From assembly GCF_000148725.1 (NCBI RefSeq), contig NZ_GL476311.1, positions 69,501 to 133,500 of the forward strand: a stretch of 64,000 bases of DNA, read 5' to 3'. A program made the translations under genes and the position numbers. The stretch is from Roseibium sp. TrichSKD4 (GTDB lineage Bacteria > Pseudomonadota > Alphaproteobacteria > Rhizobiales > Stappiaceae). The notes under the pieces are model-generated. The model searched no databases. It saw only the letters and a list, made by a program, of their open reading frames with translations, and was not told where the DNA came from. This document shows positions 1 through 9,586 of this stretch, one piece after another (position 1 is the stretch's first letter; the number at the start of each line of letters is the position of its first letter).

Positions 1-869
1 TGCCCGGCTACATCCACCCGGACACCAAGCGTGTGCACACCTCATACGCCTTGGCCGCCACCACAACGGGCCGGCTGTCTTCATCTGAGCCGAACTTGCA
101 GAACATTCCGGTTCGCACCGCTGCCGGGCGCAAGATCCGGCAGGCGTTTGTGGCCGAAAAGGGCATGAAGCTGATTTCGGCTGACTACAGCCAAATTGAA
201 CTGCGCGTACTGGCGCATATGGCAGATATTCCGCAGCTCAAGAAAGCGTTTGAAGAGGGCCTCGACATTCACGCGATGACGGCGAGCGAGATGTTTGGCA
301 CTCCGATTGAGGGCATGGACCCGATGGTCCGTCGTCAGGCCAAGGCAATCAATTTCGGCATTATCTACGGTATTTCCGCGTTTGGCCTTGCAGCCCAGCT
401 CGGCATATCGCGTGGTGAGGCCAGCGACTACATCAAAACCTATTTTGAGCGTTTTCCGGGTATCAAGGAGTATATGGAAGCGACCAAGAAGCAGGTTCAC
501 GCGACCGGATATGTGACGACCATTTTTGGCCGCAAGGCGCATTATCCGGATGTGAACACCAAGAACCCGAATATGCGCAACTTTTACGAGCGCGCAGCCA
601 TCAACGCTCCCATTCAGGGGTCAGCCGCCGATATCCTGCGCCGAGCCATGGTGCGGATGGAGGATCGCCTGTTGTCCTCAAAGCTTGATGCACAAATGCT
701 GCTGCAAGTGCACGACGAGCTTATTTTTGAAGTACCGGAAGTTCAGGTGGACGCCACAATCCCGCTCATCAAGGACGTCATGGAAAACGCATGCGACCCG
801 GTGCTGAAACTCTCCGTTCCCTTGCAAGTGGACGCCAGAGCCGCCGACAATTGGGACGAAGCGCACTAA
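1..869 (+). CDS. polA: DNA polymerase I, C-terminal part (cut by window edge)
   Basis: The reading frame is open from base 3, so only the last ~289 residues of a ~930-970 residue protein are present. This is the palm/fingers polymerase domain of family A DNA polymerase, used in Okazaki fragment processing and repair synthesis. Visible motifs, in order: TTTGRLSSSEPNLQNIP; motif A DYSQIELR, with the metal-binding Asp; motif B RRQAKAINFGIIYG in the O-helix; motif C QVHDELIFEV, with the second catalytic Asp. The 5'-nuclease and any 3'-5' exonuclease domain lie outside the window and cannot be judged. The gene ends just before a hairpin and faces a convergent lipoprotein gene. Confidence 0.97.
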   Translation, partial: PGYIHPDTKRVHTSYALAATTTGRLSSSEPNLQNIPVRTAAGRKIRQAFVAEKGMKLISADYSQIELRVLAHMADIPQLKKAFEEGLDIHAMTASEMFGTPIEGMDPMVRRQAKAINFGIIYGISAFGLAAQLGISRGEASDYIKTYFERFPGIKEYMEATKKQVHATGYVTTIFGRKAHYPDVNTKNPNMRNFYERAAINAPIQGSAADILRRAMVRMEDRLLSSKLDAQMLLQVHDELIFEVPEVQVDATIPLIKDVMENACDPVLKLSVPLQVDARAADNWDEAH

Positions 870-875
870 TAGAAA

Positions 876-896
876 AGAGCGCTGGTGAAGCGCTCT
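876..896. terminator. Hairpin between convergent polA and lipoprotein gene
   Basis: A perfect 8-bp inverted repeat, AGAGCGCT / AGCGCTCT, has a 5-nt loop and lies 7 bases after the polA stop. The minus-strand side is followed by a short U-rich run (reverse complement of aatagaaa), so it best fits termination of the minus-strand lipoprotein gene. It may serve both directions. Confidence 0.5.
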
Positions 897-925
897 GATC
901 ATTCGCTTGTTTCGGAAAAGCGCGA

Positions 926-1414
926 CTAGCTACCCTGCTGTCGTGCCACCGCATCAGATTGCTCTTTCTTTTTAGCCTCAATTTCCGCCCGAACTGAGGA
1001 CAAATCACCCTTCGGCGTCTTCGGATCTTTCGGGTTGGTCGGTACAAGCTCGATCAAGACCGGGTTAGGATAATGATCTCGTGATGCGCCCGAAATTGCA
1101 TCGACACCTATACCGATCACACCACCTACCAATACGTTTCCAGCCATGCCCGCCGCTCCCTTGCCAGAAACGCTGCTTGTGACCGCGACGACCTTCTTCA
1201 CGTAACCAGTCTTGCTAGCAATGACGTCAAAAGACTCTTTACGCGGCATTTTCAGAATGCACGGTGATTGAGTGCAGGTTCGACCGTTTGATGTAATCAC
1301 CTGAGCATCTTCAGGCGAATAATAGATCTTCACATCGTCTTGAGTGCCCCGAGTTACGGTTGCGCACCCGACCAGTGCCATTGCGGTACCAATTGACAAA
1401 ACTAACTTGAGCAA
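926..1414 (-). CDS. Small lipoprotein with PEGA-like region, unknown function
   Basis: The 162-residue protein has a lipoprotein signal (hydrophobic stretch, then lipobox LVGC with Cys at about residue 17), so it should be lipid-anchored in the periplasm. After the lipobox comes a short beta-rich segment (KIYYSPEDAQVITSNGRTC...CILKMPRKESFDVIASKTGY) resembling PEGA-type repeats in surface lipoproteins. A Gly/Ala-rich stretch (GKGAAGMAGNVLVGGVIG) could insert in or pack on a membrane, and the C-terminal tail is charged. The start is TTG at 1414, supported by a G-rich Shine-Dalgarno (AAGGGGGG) just upstream. Function is unknown; related proteins are common in Proteobacteria as conserved hypotheticals. 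Confidence 0.75.
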   Translation of the reverse strand: MLKLVLSIGTAMALVGCATVTRGTQDDVKIYYSPEDAQVITSNGRTCTQSPCILKMPRKESFDVIASKTGYVKKVVAVTSSVSGKGAAGMAGNVLVGGVIGIGVDAISGASRDHYPNPVLIELVPTNPKDPKTPKGDLSSVRAEIEAKKKEQSDAVARQQGS

Positions 1415-1587
1415 AACGCCCCCCTTAAAAAGTGCAGCTGCTGCTGCCTGCCAAGCATTAACGTTGAGTTAAGCTCAATGGACTTGCTCCAAAACGAGTA
1501 GATTTGACAATAAATCAAACCGTGTAACTCTACTTACATGCACGCAATTTTCCGGAATCAAAAAGTGAATTTGTTCCATATTTGTTC

Positions 1588-1615
1588 TTGACATAAGGCG
1601 GTGGCATGTTAACGT
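1588..1615 (+). promoter_or_regulatory. Probable sigma-70-type promoter of yifB
   Basis: A consensus -35 TTGACA (1588-1593) is followed after 16 bp by TAACGT (1610-1615), a weak -10. Transcription would start about 20 bp before the yifB ATG at 1644. The -35 is exact; the -10 matches only three positions, so this is a candidate. Confidence 0.4.
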
Positions 1616-1643
1616 TTTTGCAACTTTTACGGGAGCTGCAGGG

Positions 1644-3170
1644 ATGGTAAGCCGGGTAACGACTGTCGCCTTTCAAGGCATTGAAGCTGTGCCTGTTGAT
1701 GTACAGGTTCAGGTCGGGCCGGGGATGGTTGCCTTTACGATTGTCGGTTTGCCGGACAAAGCTGTCGGAGAAAGCCGGGAACGGGTACGCGGCGCACTCC
1801 ATGCGTCCGGGCTGGCTCTGCCTGCCAAAAGGGTGACCGTGAACTTAGCCCCGGCAGACTTGCCGAAGGAAGGTTCGCATTATGACCTTCCCATCGCTCT
1901 CGGCGTCATGGCTGCCATTGGCGCGATTCCTGCCGATCAGCTGAGTCAATATGTTGTCTTGGGCGAACTGGGCCTCGATGGCGATCTTGCTCCAGTGACA
2001 GGCGTTCTTCCCGCCGCAATGGGCGCCAACGGCCTTGGCAAGAGTCTTATTTGTCCGAAGGCGTGTGGCAGCGAGGCAGCATGGGCCGACCCGGATATGG
2101 ATATTCTGGCACCACAATCGCTCATTCAACTCGCCAATCATTTTCAGGGAACACAGGTCTTGTCCCGCCCAAGCGCCAAATTGCGCGGCCCGGCGACCGA
2201 TTTGCCGGATCTCGGCGATGTTAAGGGACAGGAAAGTGCCAAACGGGCGTTGGAGATCGCTGCAGCTGGCGGCCACAATCTTCTGATGGTGGGACCATCG
2301 GGAGCCGGAAAATCGATGTTGGCCAGCCGCCTTCCCTCCATACTTCAACCGTTGGAGCCGAGAGAATTGCTTGAGGTTTCCATGATTACCTCACTGGCGG
2401 GAGAGCTTGCAGACGGGCGTTTGACGGATCGTCGCCCCTTTCGCGCACCGCATCATTCTGCGTCCATGGCAGCTCTTGTCGGCGGCGGAATAAAAGCCAA
2501 ACCCGGTGAGGTTTCCCTTGCCCATAACGGCGTTCTTTTCCTGGACGAGTTGCCCGAGTTTAATCCGCAAGTTCTGGACAGTTTGCGACAGCCACTGGAA
2601 ACAGGAGAAGCTGTTATTGCGCGGGCCAATCACCGGGTCAGCTATCCGGCCCGCATCCAATTGATCGCCGCCATGAACCCCTGCCGCTGTGGCCATGCAG
2701 GCGAGCCCGGCCATCAGTGTCGCCGCGGCCATAAGTGTCAGTCCGACTATCAAGCGCGCCTGTCCGGCCCATTGCTCGATCGGATTGATCTTCGCATTGA
2801 AGTGCCAGCGGTTACCGCGCGGGATTTGATCAATCCGGGTTCACAAGAAACATCGAAAAGTGTCGCAGCGCGGGTTGCAAGGGCAAGACGCATACAGGAA
2901 GACCGGTTTCGGGAACGAGGGCTTTCGGGGCGAACGAATGCCCATACACCGGCTGGGCATCTGGAAGACCTCGTCCCTCTCGATCAACCAGCCCGCGCCT
3001 TTCTTTCCGATGCAGCAGATACTTTGGCCTTGAGTGCCCGCGGATATCACCGGGTTTTAAAACTGGCGCGCACCCTTGCCGATCTGGATGACGTTGAAAC
3101 TGTCGGCCGGATCCATATCGCTGAGGCGCTCAGTTTGCGCGGCGAAACCCTTTTCCGACAGGCGGCATGA
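1644..3170 (+). CDS. yifB: YifB/ComM family Mg-chelatase-like AAA+ ATPase
   Basis: The 508 residues match the usual length of the YifB/ComM family, whose characterised member ComM is a hexameric helicase promoting branch migration during natural transformation. The N-terminal ChlI-like domain spans about 1-165. The AAA+ core follows, with Walker A GPSGAGKS at 217-224, Walker B LFLDELPEF near 300 and the sensor region LIAAMNPCRCG. A Cys/His cluster (CRCGHAGEPGHQCRRGHKC) after the sensor region could bind a metal. The C-terminal Mg-chelatase domain includes the arginine-finger region SGPLLDRIDL. The ATG start has GGGAG upstream. A role in DNA uptake is inferred from family knowledge; no competence genes are nearby. 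Confidence 0.92.
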   Translation: MVSRVTTVAFQGIEAVPVDVQVQVGPGMVAFTIVGLPDKAVGESRERVRGALHASGLALPAKRVTVNLAPADLPKEGSHYDLPIALGVMAAIGAIPADQLSQYVVLGELGLDGDLAPVTGVLPAAMGANGLGKSLICPKACGSEAAWADPDMDILAPQSLIQLANHFQGTQVLSRPSAKLRGPATDLPDLGDVKGQESAKRALEIAAAGGHNLLMVGPSGAGKSMLASRLPSILQPLEPRELLEVSMITSLAGELADGRLTDRRPFRAPHHSASMAALVGGGIKAKPGEVSLAHNGVLFLDELPEFNPQVLDSLRQPLETGEAVIARANHRVSYPARIQLIAAMNPCRCGHAGEPGHQCRRGHKCQSDYQARLSGPLLDRIDLRIEVPAVTARDLINPGSQETSKSVAARVARARRIQEDRFRERGLSGRTNAHTPAGHLEDLVPLDQPARAFLSDAADTLALSARGYHRVLKLARTLADLDDVETVGRIHIAEALSLRGETLFRQAA

Positions 3171-3306
3171 CCAAATAAACTTGGCGAACCACAAGCGGAA
3201 AGCACACCTTGTGGGTTTCTGACCGTGGCTCTTTTTCAAAGTGCAACGGTTTTTCAAAGATTTAAGCGCACAATCACAGCAGTATCGACTGTTGTGAGTA
3301 ACGGAA

Positions 3307-5697
3307 TTGAGTCTTCAGTCCAAAAAGTCGCCACCGCAAATGGATGCGGATCACAGCTCTGCGCGTCCTTCGGACGCCGAATTGTCGAGCCCGTCACAAT
3401 CGTCACCTGGTCCATCTGAATTCCCGATCCAGATTGACCCGATCGGCTCATCAGAAGCACCAGATGCATTTGCCGAGCGCGAAACTGTCTCACCAAAACT
3501 GATCAACGTTTTGGCCATTGTCGGCATGATTGGAGGTACAATTGCCGCTTTTCTCCTCCTGAGCGCACCCTCTCCCTTGCGGCTTATGGCCGTCACCGCT
3601 GCCTTTTTTGCCGGCGGTCTCGCTGTTTGGCGCTTGATGGATGATGACCTTTTGCGCAAATCACGGGACCGCGAGGCGGATCAGGAAAAAATAAAACGGC
3701 TTTTGGACCGCTGCGAGGAATTGGAAGACCGTTTGTGGGAACGCCGCGAATCCGATGAACGGCAAGCCAGCATTCTTTCGACACTCGGCGATGTTATCAT
3801 CCGCCGCGACACGTTGGGAAAGGTTGTCTATGCAAACGCAGCCGCCCGCGAGATCTTCGGAGAAAAAGACTCACCCAAAATAGGTGAAGCCTTTTCTTTG
3901 AGCGGATTGGCGGTTTTTGACGACTTCTCCTTTAATGAGGACCAACAACCTTCTGCGGCTATGGGTTTCGGCGACCTTCACCTGACCACCGTCGAAGGAG
4001 AACGCTGGTTCTCGCGCTTTGATAGCCCGGTTCGCGATGCCATTTCACAGGAACCGCTGGTTCAAACGGTCCTTCGGGATGTGACCGACAGGCGAATCAT
4101 TGAAGAGGAACTGCTGGCGGCCCGCCATTCGGCAGAAAGTTCAAACGAAGCCAAATCACGTTTCCTTGCAACGGTCAGCCACGAAATCCGCACACCCCTG
4201 AATGGCATTCTGGGCATGGCTGCCTTACTGCGTGATACACGCCTGACCAAGGAACAGATCGCCTATATCGAAGCCCTTGAAACGTCCGGCGAAACATTGT
4301 TGTTCCTGATTGATGAAGTTCTTGACTTCTCCAAGGTGGAAGCTGGCAAGCTGGATATCCAAACAGCGCCGACGCGTTTGTCCTCGCTCGCCGATAGCGT
4401 CGTTGAACTCCTTGCGCCAAAAGCTCACGCCAAATCCCTTGAAATCGGCACACGGATCGACCCTCGTCTGCCGGAAACCGTTACTCTGGATGCAACGCGC
4501 GTTCGACAGATCCTATTTAATCTGGCAGGAAACGGGGTCAAATTCACCGACACAGGCGGTGTTTCGATTGAAGTTGACGGTGTCGAAAACGGATCGGACG
4601 GCAGTCTTCTGGTCATTCAGGTCCGTGATACCGGCATTGGCTTCAATGATGCGGAAGCCGAGCGCCTGTTTGAAGAGTTTGAACAGGTGGATCATGGTCC
4701 GGCCCGCAAGTTTGGTGGAACCGGACTTGGTCTGGCAATTGCCCAACGCCTGACGCAGCTGATGGGCGGCCAGATTCGCGCTGCAGCGGTTGCAGGAGGC
4801 GGAGCGCTTTTTGAAGTGGTGTTGCCTATCCCGGAAATGCTAGCGGAAGGCCCACTTGAAACGCTGTTGCCCTATTGCGGAAAACACATTCTCCTGATCG
4901 GCTCAAAAGGTGTCGAATACCAACTGCTTGAGGACCGTTTGACACAAGAAGGTGCGGATGTGGACATTCGGGCACCTGGGGCGGGCGACCTTGAGGAATT
5001 GTTGGCGCGGACGGATCTGGTTTTGGTGAGCAACGCCAGCGTTGATGACAGCGGGGCGTGGATTGCAACAGCACGGCTGGCCGGGTGCACAGCACCAGCT
5101 GTGGTCATGATCTCCCCGCCTGAGCGTGAACGTCTCAATCGGCTGCGTGAAGCGGGGTATGGTGCCTATCTGATCCGCCCTGTCAGAACGGATACGCTCA
5201 GCCATGTCGTCGTTGGTCTTCTGGACGATCCGGAGGCTGATCGCCTTTGGGATACAGATGCGCAGTATCACAGCAAGAACAAGTCTGACGCGTCAGACCG
5301 TTTGCCTCAACGCCCCCTAAAAATGCTCGTTGCCGAAGACAATGACATCAATCGGCTCCTGTGTGAGGCGCTCCTGCGCAAACTTGGCCATGAAGCGGTC
5401 ATGGTCGCTGATGGTGAAGCCGCAGTAGTCGCTGCTGCAAAGGAAGACTTTGATTTGATCCTGACGGACCTTCACATGCCCGGCCTTGATGGCCTTGAGG
5501 CTGTTCGCCAAATCCGCCGTCAGGAGCAGGAAAACGGCAAAGCCCCGGTTCCCTTCGTGATTGTCTCTGCTGATGTGATGGAAGATGCGCGGGAAAAGGC
5601 CCTAGAGGTTGGTGCGCTTGGTTACATTACTAAGCCGCTCACGGAACACGCCATACAGACCACGCTTTCCAAGGTTGCAGCAGCTCGGTCTGCTTAG
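3307..5697 (+). CDS. Membrane-bound hybrid sensor histidine kinase with PAS domain and C-terminal receiver
   Basis: The protein has 796 residues from a TTG start at 3307; an in-frame ATG at 3340 is an alternative. Two membrane segments lie near residues 62-115, followed by a charged coiled coil. Next is a PAS domain (from about 155), then a HisKA dimerisation domain with phospho-acceptor His292 in SHEIRTPLNG. The HATPase domain shows N-box NLAGNGVKFTD, G1 box DTGIGF and G2 box GGTGLGLAI. A degenerate receiver-like segment (about 525-640) and a true receiver follow, with phosphorylation site Asp721 in LTDLHMPG and the conserved Lys in ITKPL. This should autophosphorylate and relay internally to the receiver, perhaps onward to an unlinked Hpt protein. 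The signal is unknown. No partner regulator is adjacent; the next gene is an OlsB-type acyltransferase 223 bp downstream. Confidence 0.9.
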   Translation: MSLQSKKSPPQMDADHSSARPSDAELSSPSQSSPGPSEFPIQIDPIGSSEAPDAFAERETVSPKLINVLAIVGMIGGTIAAFLLLSAPSPLRLMAVTAAFFAGGLAVWRLMDDDLLRKSRDREADQEKIKRLLDRCEELEDRLWERRESDERQASILSTLGDVIIRRDTLGKVVYANAAAREIFGEKDSPKIGEAFSLSGLAVFDDFSFNEDQQPSAAMGFGDLHLTTVEGERWFSRFDSPVRDAISQEPLVQTVLRDVTDRRIIEEELLAARHSAESSNEAKSRFLATVSHEIRTPLNGILGMAALLRDTRLTKEQIAYIEALETSGETLLFLIDEVLDFSKVEAGKLDIQTAPTRLSSLADSVVELLAPKAHAKSLEIGTRIDPRLPETVTLDATRVRQILFNLAGNGVKFTDTGGVSIEVDGVENGSDGSLLVIQVRDTGIGFNDAEAERLFEEFEQVDHGPARKFGGTGLGLAIAQRLTQLMGGQIRAAAVAGGGALFEVVLPIPEMLAEGPLETLLPYCGKHILLIGSKGVEYQLLEDRLTQEGADVDIRAPGAGDLEELLARTDLVLVSNASVDDSGAWIATARLAGCTAPAVVMISPPERERLNRLREAGYGAYLIRPVRTDTLSHVVVGLLDDPEADRLWDTDAQYHSKNKSDASDRLPQRPLKMLVAEDNDINRLLCEALLRKLGHEAVMVADGEAAVVAAAKEDFDLILTDLHMPGLDGLEAVRQIRRQEQENGKAPVPFVIVSADVMEDAREKALEVGALGYITKPLTEHAIQTTLSKVAAARSA

Positions 5698-5920
5698 GGT
5701 CAGGATCCTAAATCCACGGCCAATTCGTTCATTTCCAAGGTCGCGCGAATACGCACTGAGGCTTTGATGACTGTCATTGTTCTGTCGGAATTTTATGGTT
5801 TACAGATCTTTAATCTGAAAGCTGTCGTGGCTATGTGTTGTGGCAAATCAGATCTTTCCGGGCTATCAAGAGCCCCGATGCTTTTGAATGTGAAGCGACT
5901 GAGAAAAGGAACCGGTTGTC

Positions 5921-6856
5921 ATGATGCGGTCGGGTATGTTTTCACCTAGAAAATTGGTTCAAAAACTCTCCCCCACAGCACGTTTCAAGACTGCGGCATC
6001 ACATGCCCTTGAGGATCAAACACAATCCGTTTCAAAACCTGGCTTGAGCTTTGGACGTATTGGTTCGCTGGAAGTACGCCTCGCCAAAAACACCAAGGAA
6101 ATCCGGAAAGCCCAACGCCTTCGCTATCAGGTGTTTTATGAGGAAATGTCCGCGATTGCCGATGCACAAACATTGGCAACACAGCGGGACACCGATCCAT
6201 ATGACGCGTTTTGCGACCATATGCTGGTTGTGGATCACTCATCCATGAAGCGGAACAAACTGGGCCGCCTCAAGCCTGAGATCGTTGGAACCTATCGCTT
6301 GCTCAGACAGGACGTCGCCGACCGCCATGGGGGGTTTTACACTGCCAGTGAATTTGACATTCAACCCCTGATCGACGCCAACCCGGGCAAGCGCATTCTG
6401 GAACTAGGACGCTCTTGTGTGCTGAAGCCCTACCGGAACAAGAAAACCGTAGAATTGCTCTGGCATGGTATCTGGTCGTATGTCCTAACCCACAATATCG
6501 ACGTGATGCTGGGCTGTGCTTCCATTGAAGGCACAGATCCGCAAACTCTGGCGACACAACTTTCCTTCCTGCATCACAATGCCAGCGCACCTGACATGTG
6601 GCAGGTTTCTGCCTTGCCGGAAAAATATGTAGACATGAACCTGCTACCAGCTGATCAGCTGAACCCGAAAGAAGCGCTGAGGGCCCTTCCGCCGCTGGTA
6701 AAGGGCTATCTTCGTCTAGGCGCCTTCATCGGTGACGGAGCTGTGATCGACCATCAGTTTGGTACCACCGATGTTCTGATTATCCTGCCGGTCTCAGAGC
6801 TCAATTCACGCTATGTAAATTACTATGGTGCTGACGCCAGCCGGTACACGAGTTGA
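5921..6856 (+). CDS. olsB: OlsB-type L-ornithine N-alpha-acyltransferase (GNAT fold)
   Basis: The 311-residue protein belongs to the hemolysin-like/OlsB acyltransferases, which make lyso-ornithine lipid from ornithine and 3-hydroxyacyl-ACP. Family motifs are visible: RLRYQVFYEEM at about 66-76, then YDAFCDHMLVVD, VGTYRLLR, and the ELGRSCVLKPYRNKKT core. The C-terminal half contains a second family motif, LPPLVKGYLRLGAFIGDGAV. A candidate Shine-Dalgarno AAGGA lies 10 nt before the ATG. The partner OlsA (second acyl transfer) is not beside it. Ornithine lipids replace phospholipids under phosphate limitation in many alphaproteobacteria, but no Pho box was identified here. Family assignment is firm; substrate is inferred. 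Confidence 0.82.
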   Translation: MMRSGMFSPRKLVQKLSPTARFKTAASHALEDQTQSVSKPGLSFGRIGSLEVRLAKNTKEIRKAQRLRYQVFYEEMSAIADAQTLATQRDTDPYDAFCDHMLVVDHSSMKRNKLGRLKPEIVGTYRLLRQDVADRHGGFYTASEFDIQPLIDANPGKRILELGRSCVLKPYRNKKTVELLWHGIWSYVLTHNIDVMLGCASIEGTDPQTLATQLSFLHHNASAPDMWQVSALPEKYVDMNLLPADQLNPKEALRALPPLVKGYLRLGAFIGDGAVIDHQFGTTDVLIILPVSELNSRYVNYYGADASRYTS

Positions 6857-6900
6857 CGGCAAGCGGCGGCCTTTCGCGAAAACCGGCTCATACCAGATGT

Positions 6901-7215
6901 TTAGGCCTGATCTGTAGGTTGCGGGCCGTCATAGCCTTCCACAATGATCAGGTCGGCCACGGACACGGGTTGGCGCAAGGCAAGCGCCTTGGCGTATTCC
7001 GGTGATTTGTAACACGCCAATGCCTTCTCATAGCTTTCGAACTCAATCACAACATTGCGTTGCCGCGGCGACCCTTCCATTGACGTGAAATCTCCGCCGC
7101 GCACCACAAAACGTGCACCATATTTGGCGAAAGCTTCAGCATTGGCCGACACGTAGGCCTTGTAGCCTTCGGCATCCGACACATCGACCCGTCCGATCCA
7201 ATATCCTTTGGCCAT
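6901..7215 (-). CDS. DUF1330 family small protein
   Basis: The 104-residue protein is a dimeric alpha-beta barrel of the DUF1330 type, with YWIGRVDVSDAEGYKAY at the start, GGDF in the middle and VVIEFESYEKALACYKSPEY further on. The start at 7215 is preferred over 7227 because GGAGAA lies just before this ATG and overlaps the upstream one. DUF1330 proteins are about 95-105 residues and their biochemical role is not established. It is transcribed divergently from the penicillin-binding protein gene and ends close to the convergent olsB. Confidence 0.85.
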   Translation of the reverse strand: MAKGYWIGRVDVSDAEGYKAYVSANAEAFAKYGARFVVRGGDFTSMEGSPRQRNVVIEFESYEKALACYKSPEYAKALALRQPVSVADLIIVEGYDGPQPTDQA

Positions 7216-7355
7216 TTTTTCTCCCATCTTGAAGTTGCCTAACAGGCGTCAAGACATCACCCTTAACGCCCCGTTAAATCGCCGTATTCTATTGTCACAT
7301 TCGGGGACACCGGCAATTTTGCTGATTTCTTGGTATTGGGTAAATCGGAACATCG

Positions 7356-9554
7356 ATGGCTAGCAAGAGGAAACGGGGTCAAAAGATCGAACCGTCCTTT
7401 GACGGCTCGGGAAAAGGCGCATTAAACCTGCGCCCGACCGCACGCGACCGCGCCACAAGCGATCCTAAAACGCCAAAGAAGTCTGCGAACAAATCGCCAA
7501 AATCCGCGAAATCAAAAAGGACGGCGACCTCGGCCAAAGGGCGAGGCGGAGCCAAGGGCAGATCGGGTGCCAATCGCCGCCAGAAAAAGAAAACCTCTCA
7601 GCGGTCTTCTGGCTTTTTCGGCAAGCTTATTCGCAAGAGTGTTTATTGGGGCGCTGTTCTTGGAATTTGGGCCGGCATCTTCGTGGTTGGCCTTGTTGGC
7701 TATTATGCAGCCTATTTGCCGCCGAAATCCGAGTGGGCCGTTCCAGATCGCCCCCCCAATATCAAGATCGTTTCAGCCAGCGGTGAGTTGATTGGAAACC
7801 GCGGCGATACAGGCGGCGAAGCCGTTCGCCTTGAACAACTTCCCCCTTATCTACCCAATGCCGTGATTGCCATTGAGGATCGCCGCTTCCGCTCTCACTT
7901 TGGGCTAGACCCGGTTGGCCTTGCGCGCGCGCTCTATACGAACCTGACCTCCGGCAGATTGGTGCAAGGGGGGTCGACCCTAACCCAACAGCTCGCCAAG
8001 AACCTGTTTTTGGAGCCTGACCGCACCCTCAAACGGAAAATTCAGGAGCTGGTTTTGGCGTTTTGGCTAGAAGCAGAATTTTCCAAAGACGAGATTATGG
8101 AGATGTATCTGAACCGGGTTTATCTCGGCGCGGGTGCCTATGGGGTCGATGCAGCGTCACGGCGCTATTTCGGCAAATCGGCTCGTCTTGTCACGGTTTC
8201 AGAAGCTGCCATTCTGGCCGGGCTGCTGAAAGCCCCTTCACGTTTTTCGCCTGCACGTAACCCGGATCTTGCCGAGGAGCGGGCGCAACTGGTTCTCGCA
8301 GCCATGAGTCAGGAGGGCTATGTCACTCCCTCCGAGGCGCAGACCGCCATTGCCTCGCCTGCAACTGTAGTGACCCGCCACACAACAGCGGCCAAGAATT
8401 ATGCCGCTGACTGGGTGATGGATGTGCTGCCGAAATATATTGGCGCCATCGACACGGACATCATCGTGGACACCACGATCGACCTGAACCTTCAAAAAGC
8501 AGCCGAAACAGCGCTTCGCAACGGAATTGCGACGAACCGAGAGAAGCTTGGGGTCTCGCAAGGCGCGATTGTTACTCTGGACACGGCGGGCGCTGTCAAA
8601 GCTCTTGTTGGCGGCGTTGATTATGGCCGAAGCCAATTCAACCGTGCCATTCAGGCAAAACGTCAACCCGGCTCGGCCTTCAAACCGTTTGTGTATCTGA
8701 CGGCCCTTGAGCATGGGATGACGCCCCAAACTGTTCGCCAAGACCGTCCGGTCAAGTTCGGCAATTGGTCGCCAAAGAACTACACGAAAGAGTATTATGG
8801 CGATGTCAGCCTGACGCGCGCTCTGGCTCTTTCCCTGAATACAGTGGCAGCACGACTTGCCTATGAGGTTGGAACAGACAGCGTCATTGAGACCGCCAAG
8901 CGACTTGGGGTCAACTCCGAGATGACCCGAAACCTGTCACTGTCCCTCGGCACCTCAGAAGTTACACCGCTGGAAATCGCCAGCGCCTATGTTCCGTTTT
9001 CAAACGGCGGCTATGGCGTCATCCCGCATGTCATTCGCCAGATTCGGACAATCGACGGCAAAGTCCTCTATGCGCGAACCGGAGACGGGCGCGGACGCGT
9101 CATTTCCCGTGAACATGTCGGGCAAATGAACGTCATGATGAGCCAGACGCTTACGACAGGCACAGCCCAAAAGGCAAAGCTTGCCAGCGGGCGGGCAGCC
9201 GGTGGCAAGACCGGCACTAGCCAAAACTTCCGCGATGCCTGGTTCATTGGCTACACTGGCAATCTGACAACGGCCGTGTGGCTTGGAAACGACGATAACT
9301 CTCCAACGAAGAAGGCAACAGGCGGAAGCCTTCCAGCTGAAATCTGGAGAGAGACCATGGACAGGGCACATGAAGGCTTGCCCGTTGCAGATCTTCCGGG
9401 CGTTGGAAGCACCGGCATGGTGGTGGCAACGCCCAAACCGCGTGCACCGCGCCCAACAGCGTCAGTTGGCGCGCGCGGCGACTGGGTGCCCCCGCAAGCT
9501 GGTGACGGCTCAGGCGGACCAATGAACCTCTTTAAAAGCCTGTTCGGCGGTTAG
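7356..9554 (+). CDS. Class A penicillin-binding protein (bifunctional transglycosylase/transpeptidase, PBP1A type)
   Basis: The 732-residue protein polymerises and cross-links peptidoglycan in the periplasm. Residues 1-95 form a very basic Lys/Arg/Ser-rich cytoplasmic tail, and a membrane helix spans about 97-120. The GT51 transglycosylase domain shows catalytic Glu174 in AIEDRRF, GGSTLTQQLAKN and KRKIQELVLAFWLE. The transpeptidase domain has nucleophile Ser440 in GSAFKPF, the SLN motif (ALSLNTVAARLAY) and Lys618 in GGKTGTSQ. All catalytic motifs are intact. The C-terminus is a short Pro/Gly-rich tail. It is monocistronic by context, with DUF1330 divergent upstream and a metallopeptidase gene convergent downstream. 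Confidence 0.94.
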   Translation: MASKRKRGQKIEPSFDGSGKGALNLRPTARDRATSDPKTPKKSANKSPKSAKSKRTATSAKGRGGAKGRSGANRRQKKKTSQRSSGFFGKLIRKSVYWGAVLGIWAGIFVVGLVGYYAAYLPPKSEWAVPDRPPNIKIVSASGELIGNRGDTGGEAVRLEQLPPYLPNAVIAIEDRRFRSHFGLDPVGLARALYTNLTSGRLVQGGSTLTQQLAKNLFLEPDRTLKRKIQELVLAFWLEAEFSKDEIMEMYLNRVYLGAGAYGVDAASRRYFGKSARLVTVSEAAILAGLLKAPSRFSPARNPDLAEERAQLVLAAMSQEGYVTPSEAQTAIASPATVVTRHTTAAKNYAADWVMDVLPKYIGAIDTDIIVDTTIDLNLQKAAETALRNGIATNREKLGVSQGAIVTLDTAGAVKALVGGVDYGRSQFNRAIQAKRQPGSAFKPFVYLTALEHGMTPQTVRQDRPVKFGNWSPKNYTKEYYGDVSLTRALALSLNTVAARLAYEVGTDSVIETAKRLGVNSEMTRNLSLSLGTSEVTPLEIASAYVPFSNGGYGVIPHVIRQIRTIDGKVLYARTGDGRGRVISREHVGQMNVMMSQTLTTGTAQKAKLASGRAAGGKTGTSQNFRDAWFIGYTGNLTTAVWLGNDDNSPTKKATGGSLPAEIWRETMDRAHEGLPVADLPGVGSTGMVVATPKPRAPRPTASVGARGDWVPPQAGDGSGGPMNLFKSLFGG

Positions 9555-9586
9555 AAAAACGTCCATCTTGGTTGCAACGTCGGTGA

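Noticed and set aside
1504-1534. TTGACA upstream of yifB as a second promoter
   Set aside because: No acceptable -10 lies at 16-18 bp; the copy at 1588 is better placed.
3186-3219. Hairpin after yifB (GAACCACAAG with CTTGTGGGTTTC)
   Set aside because: It needs two bulges and lacks a T run, so it is not listed as a terminator.
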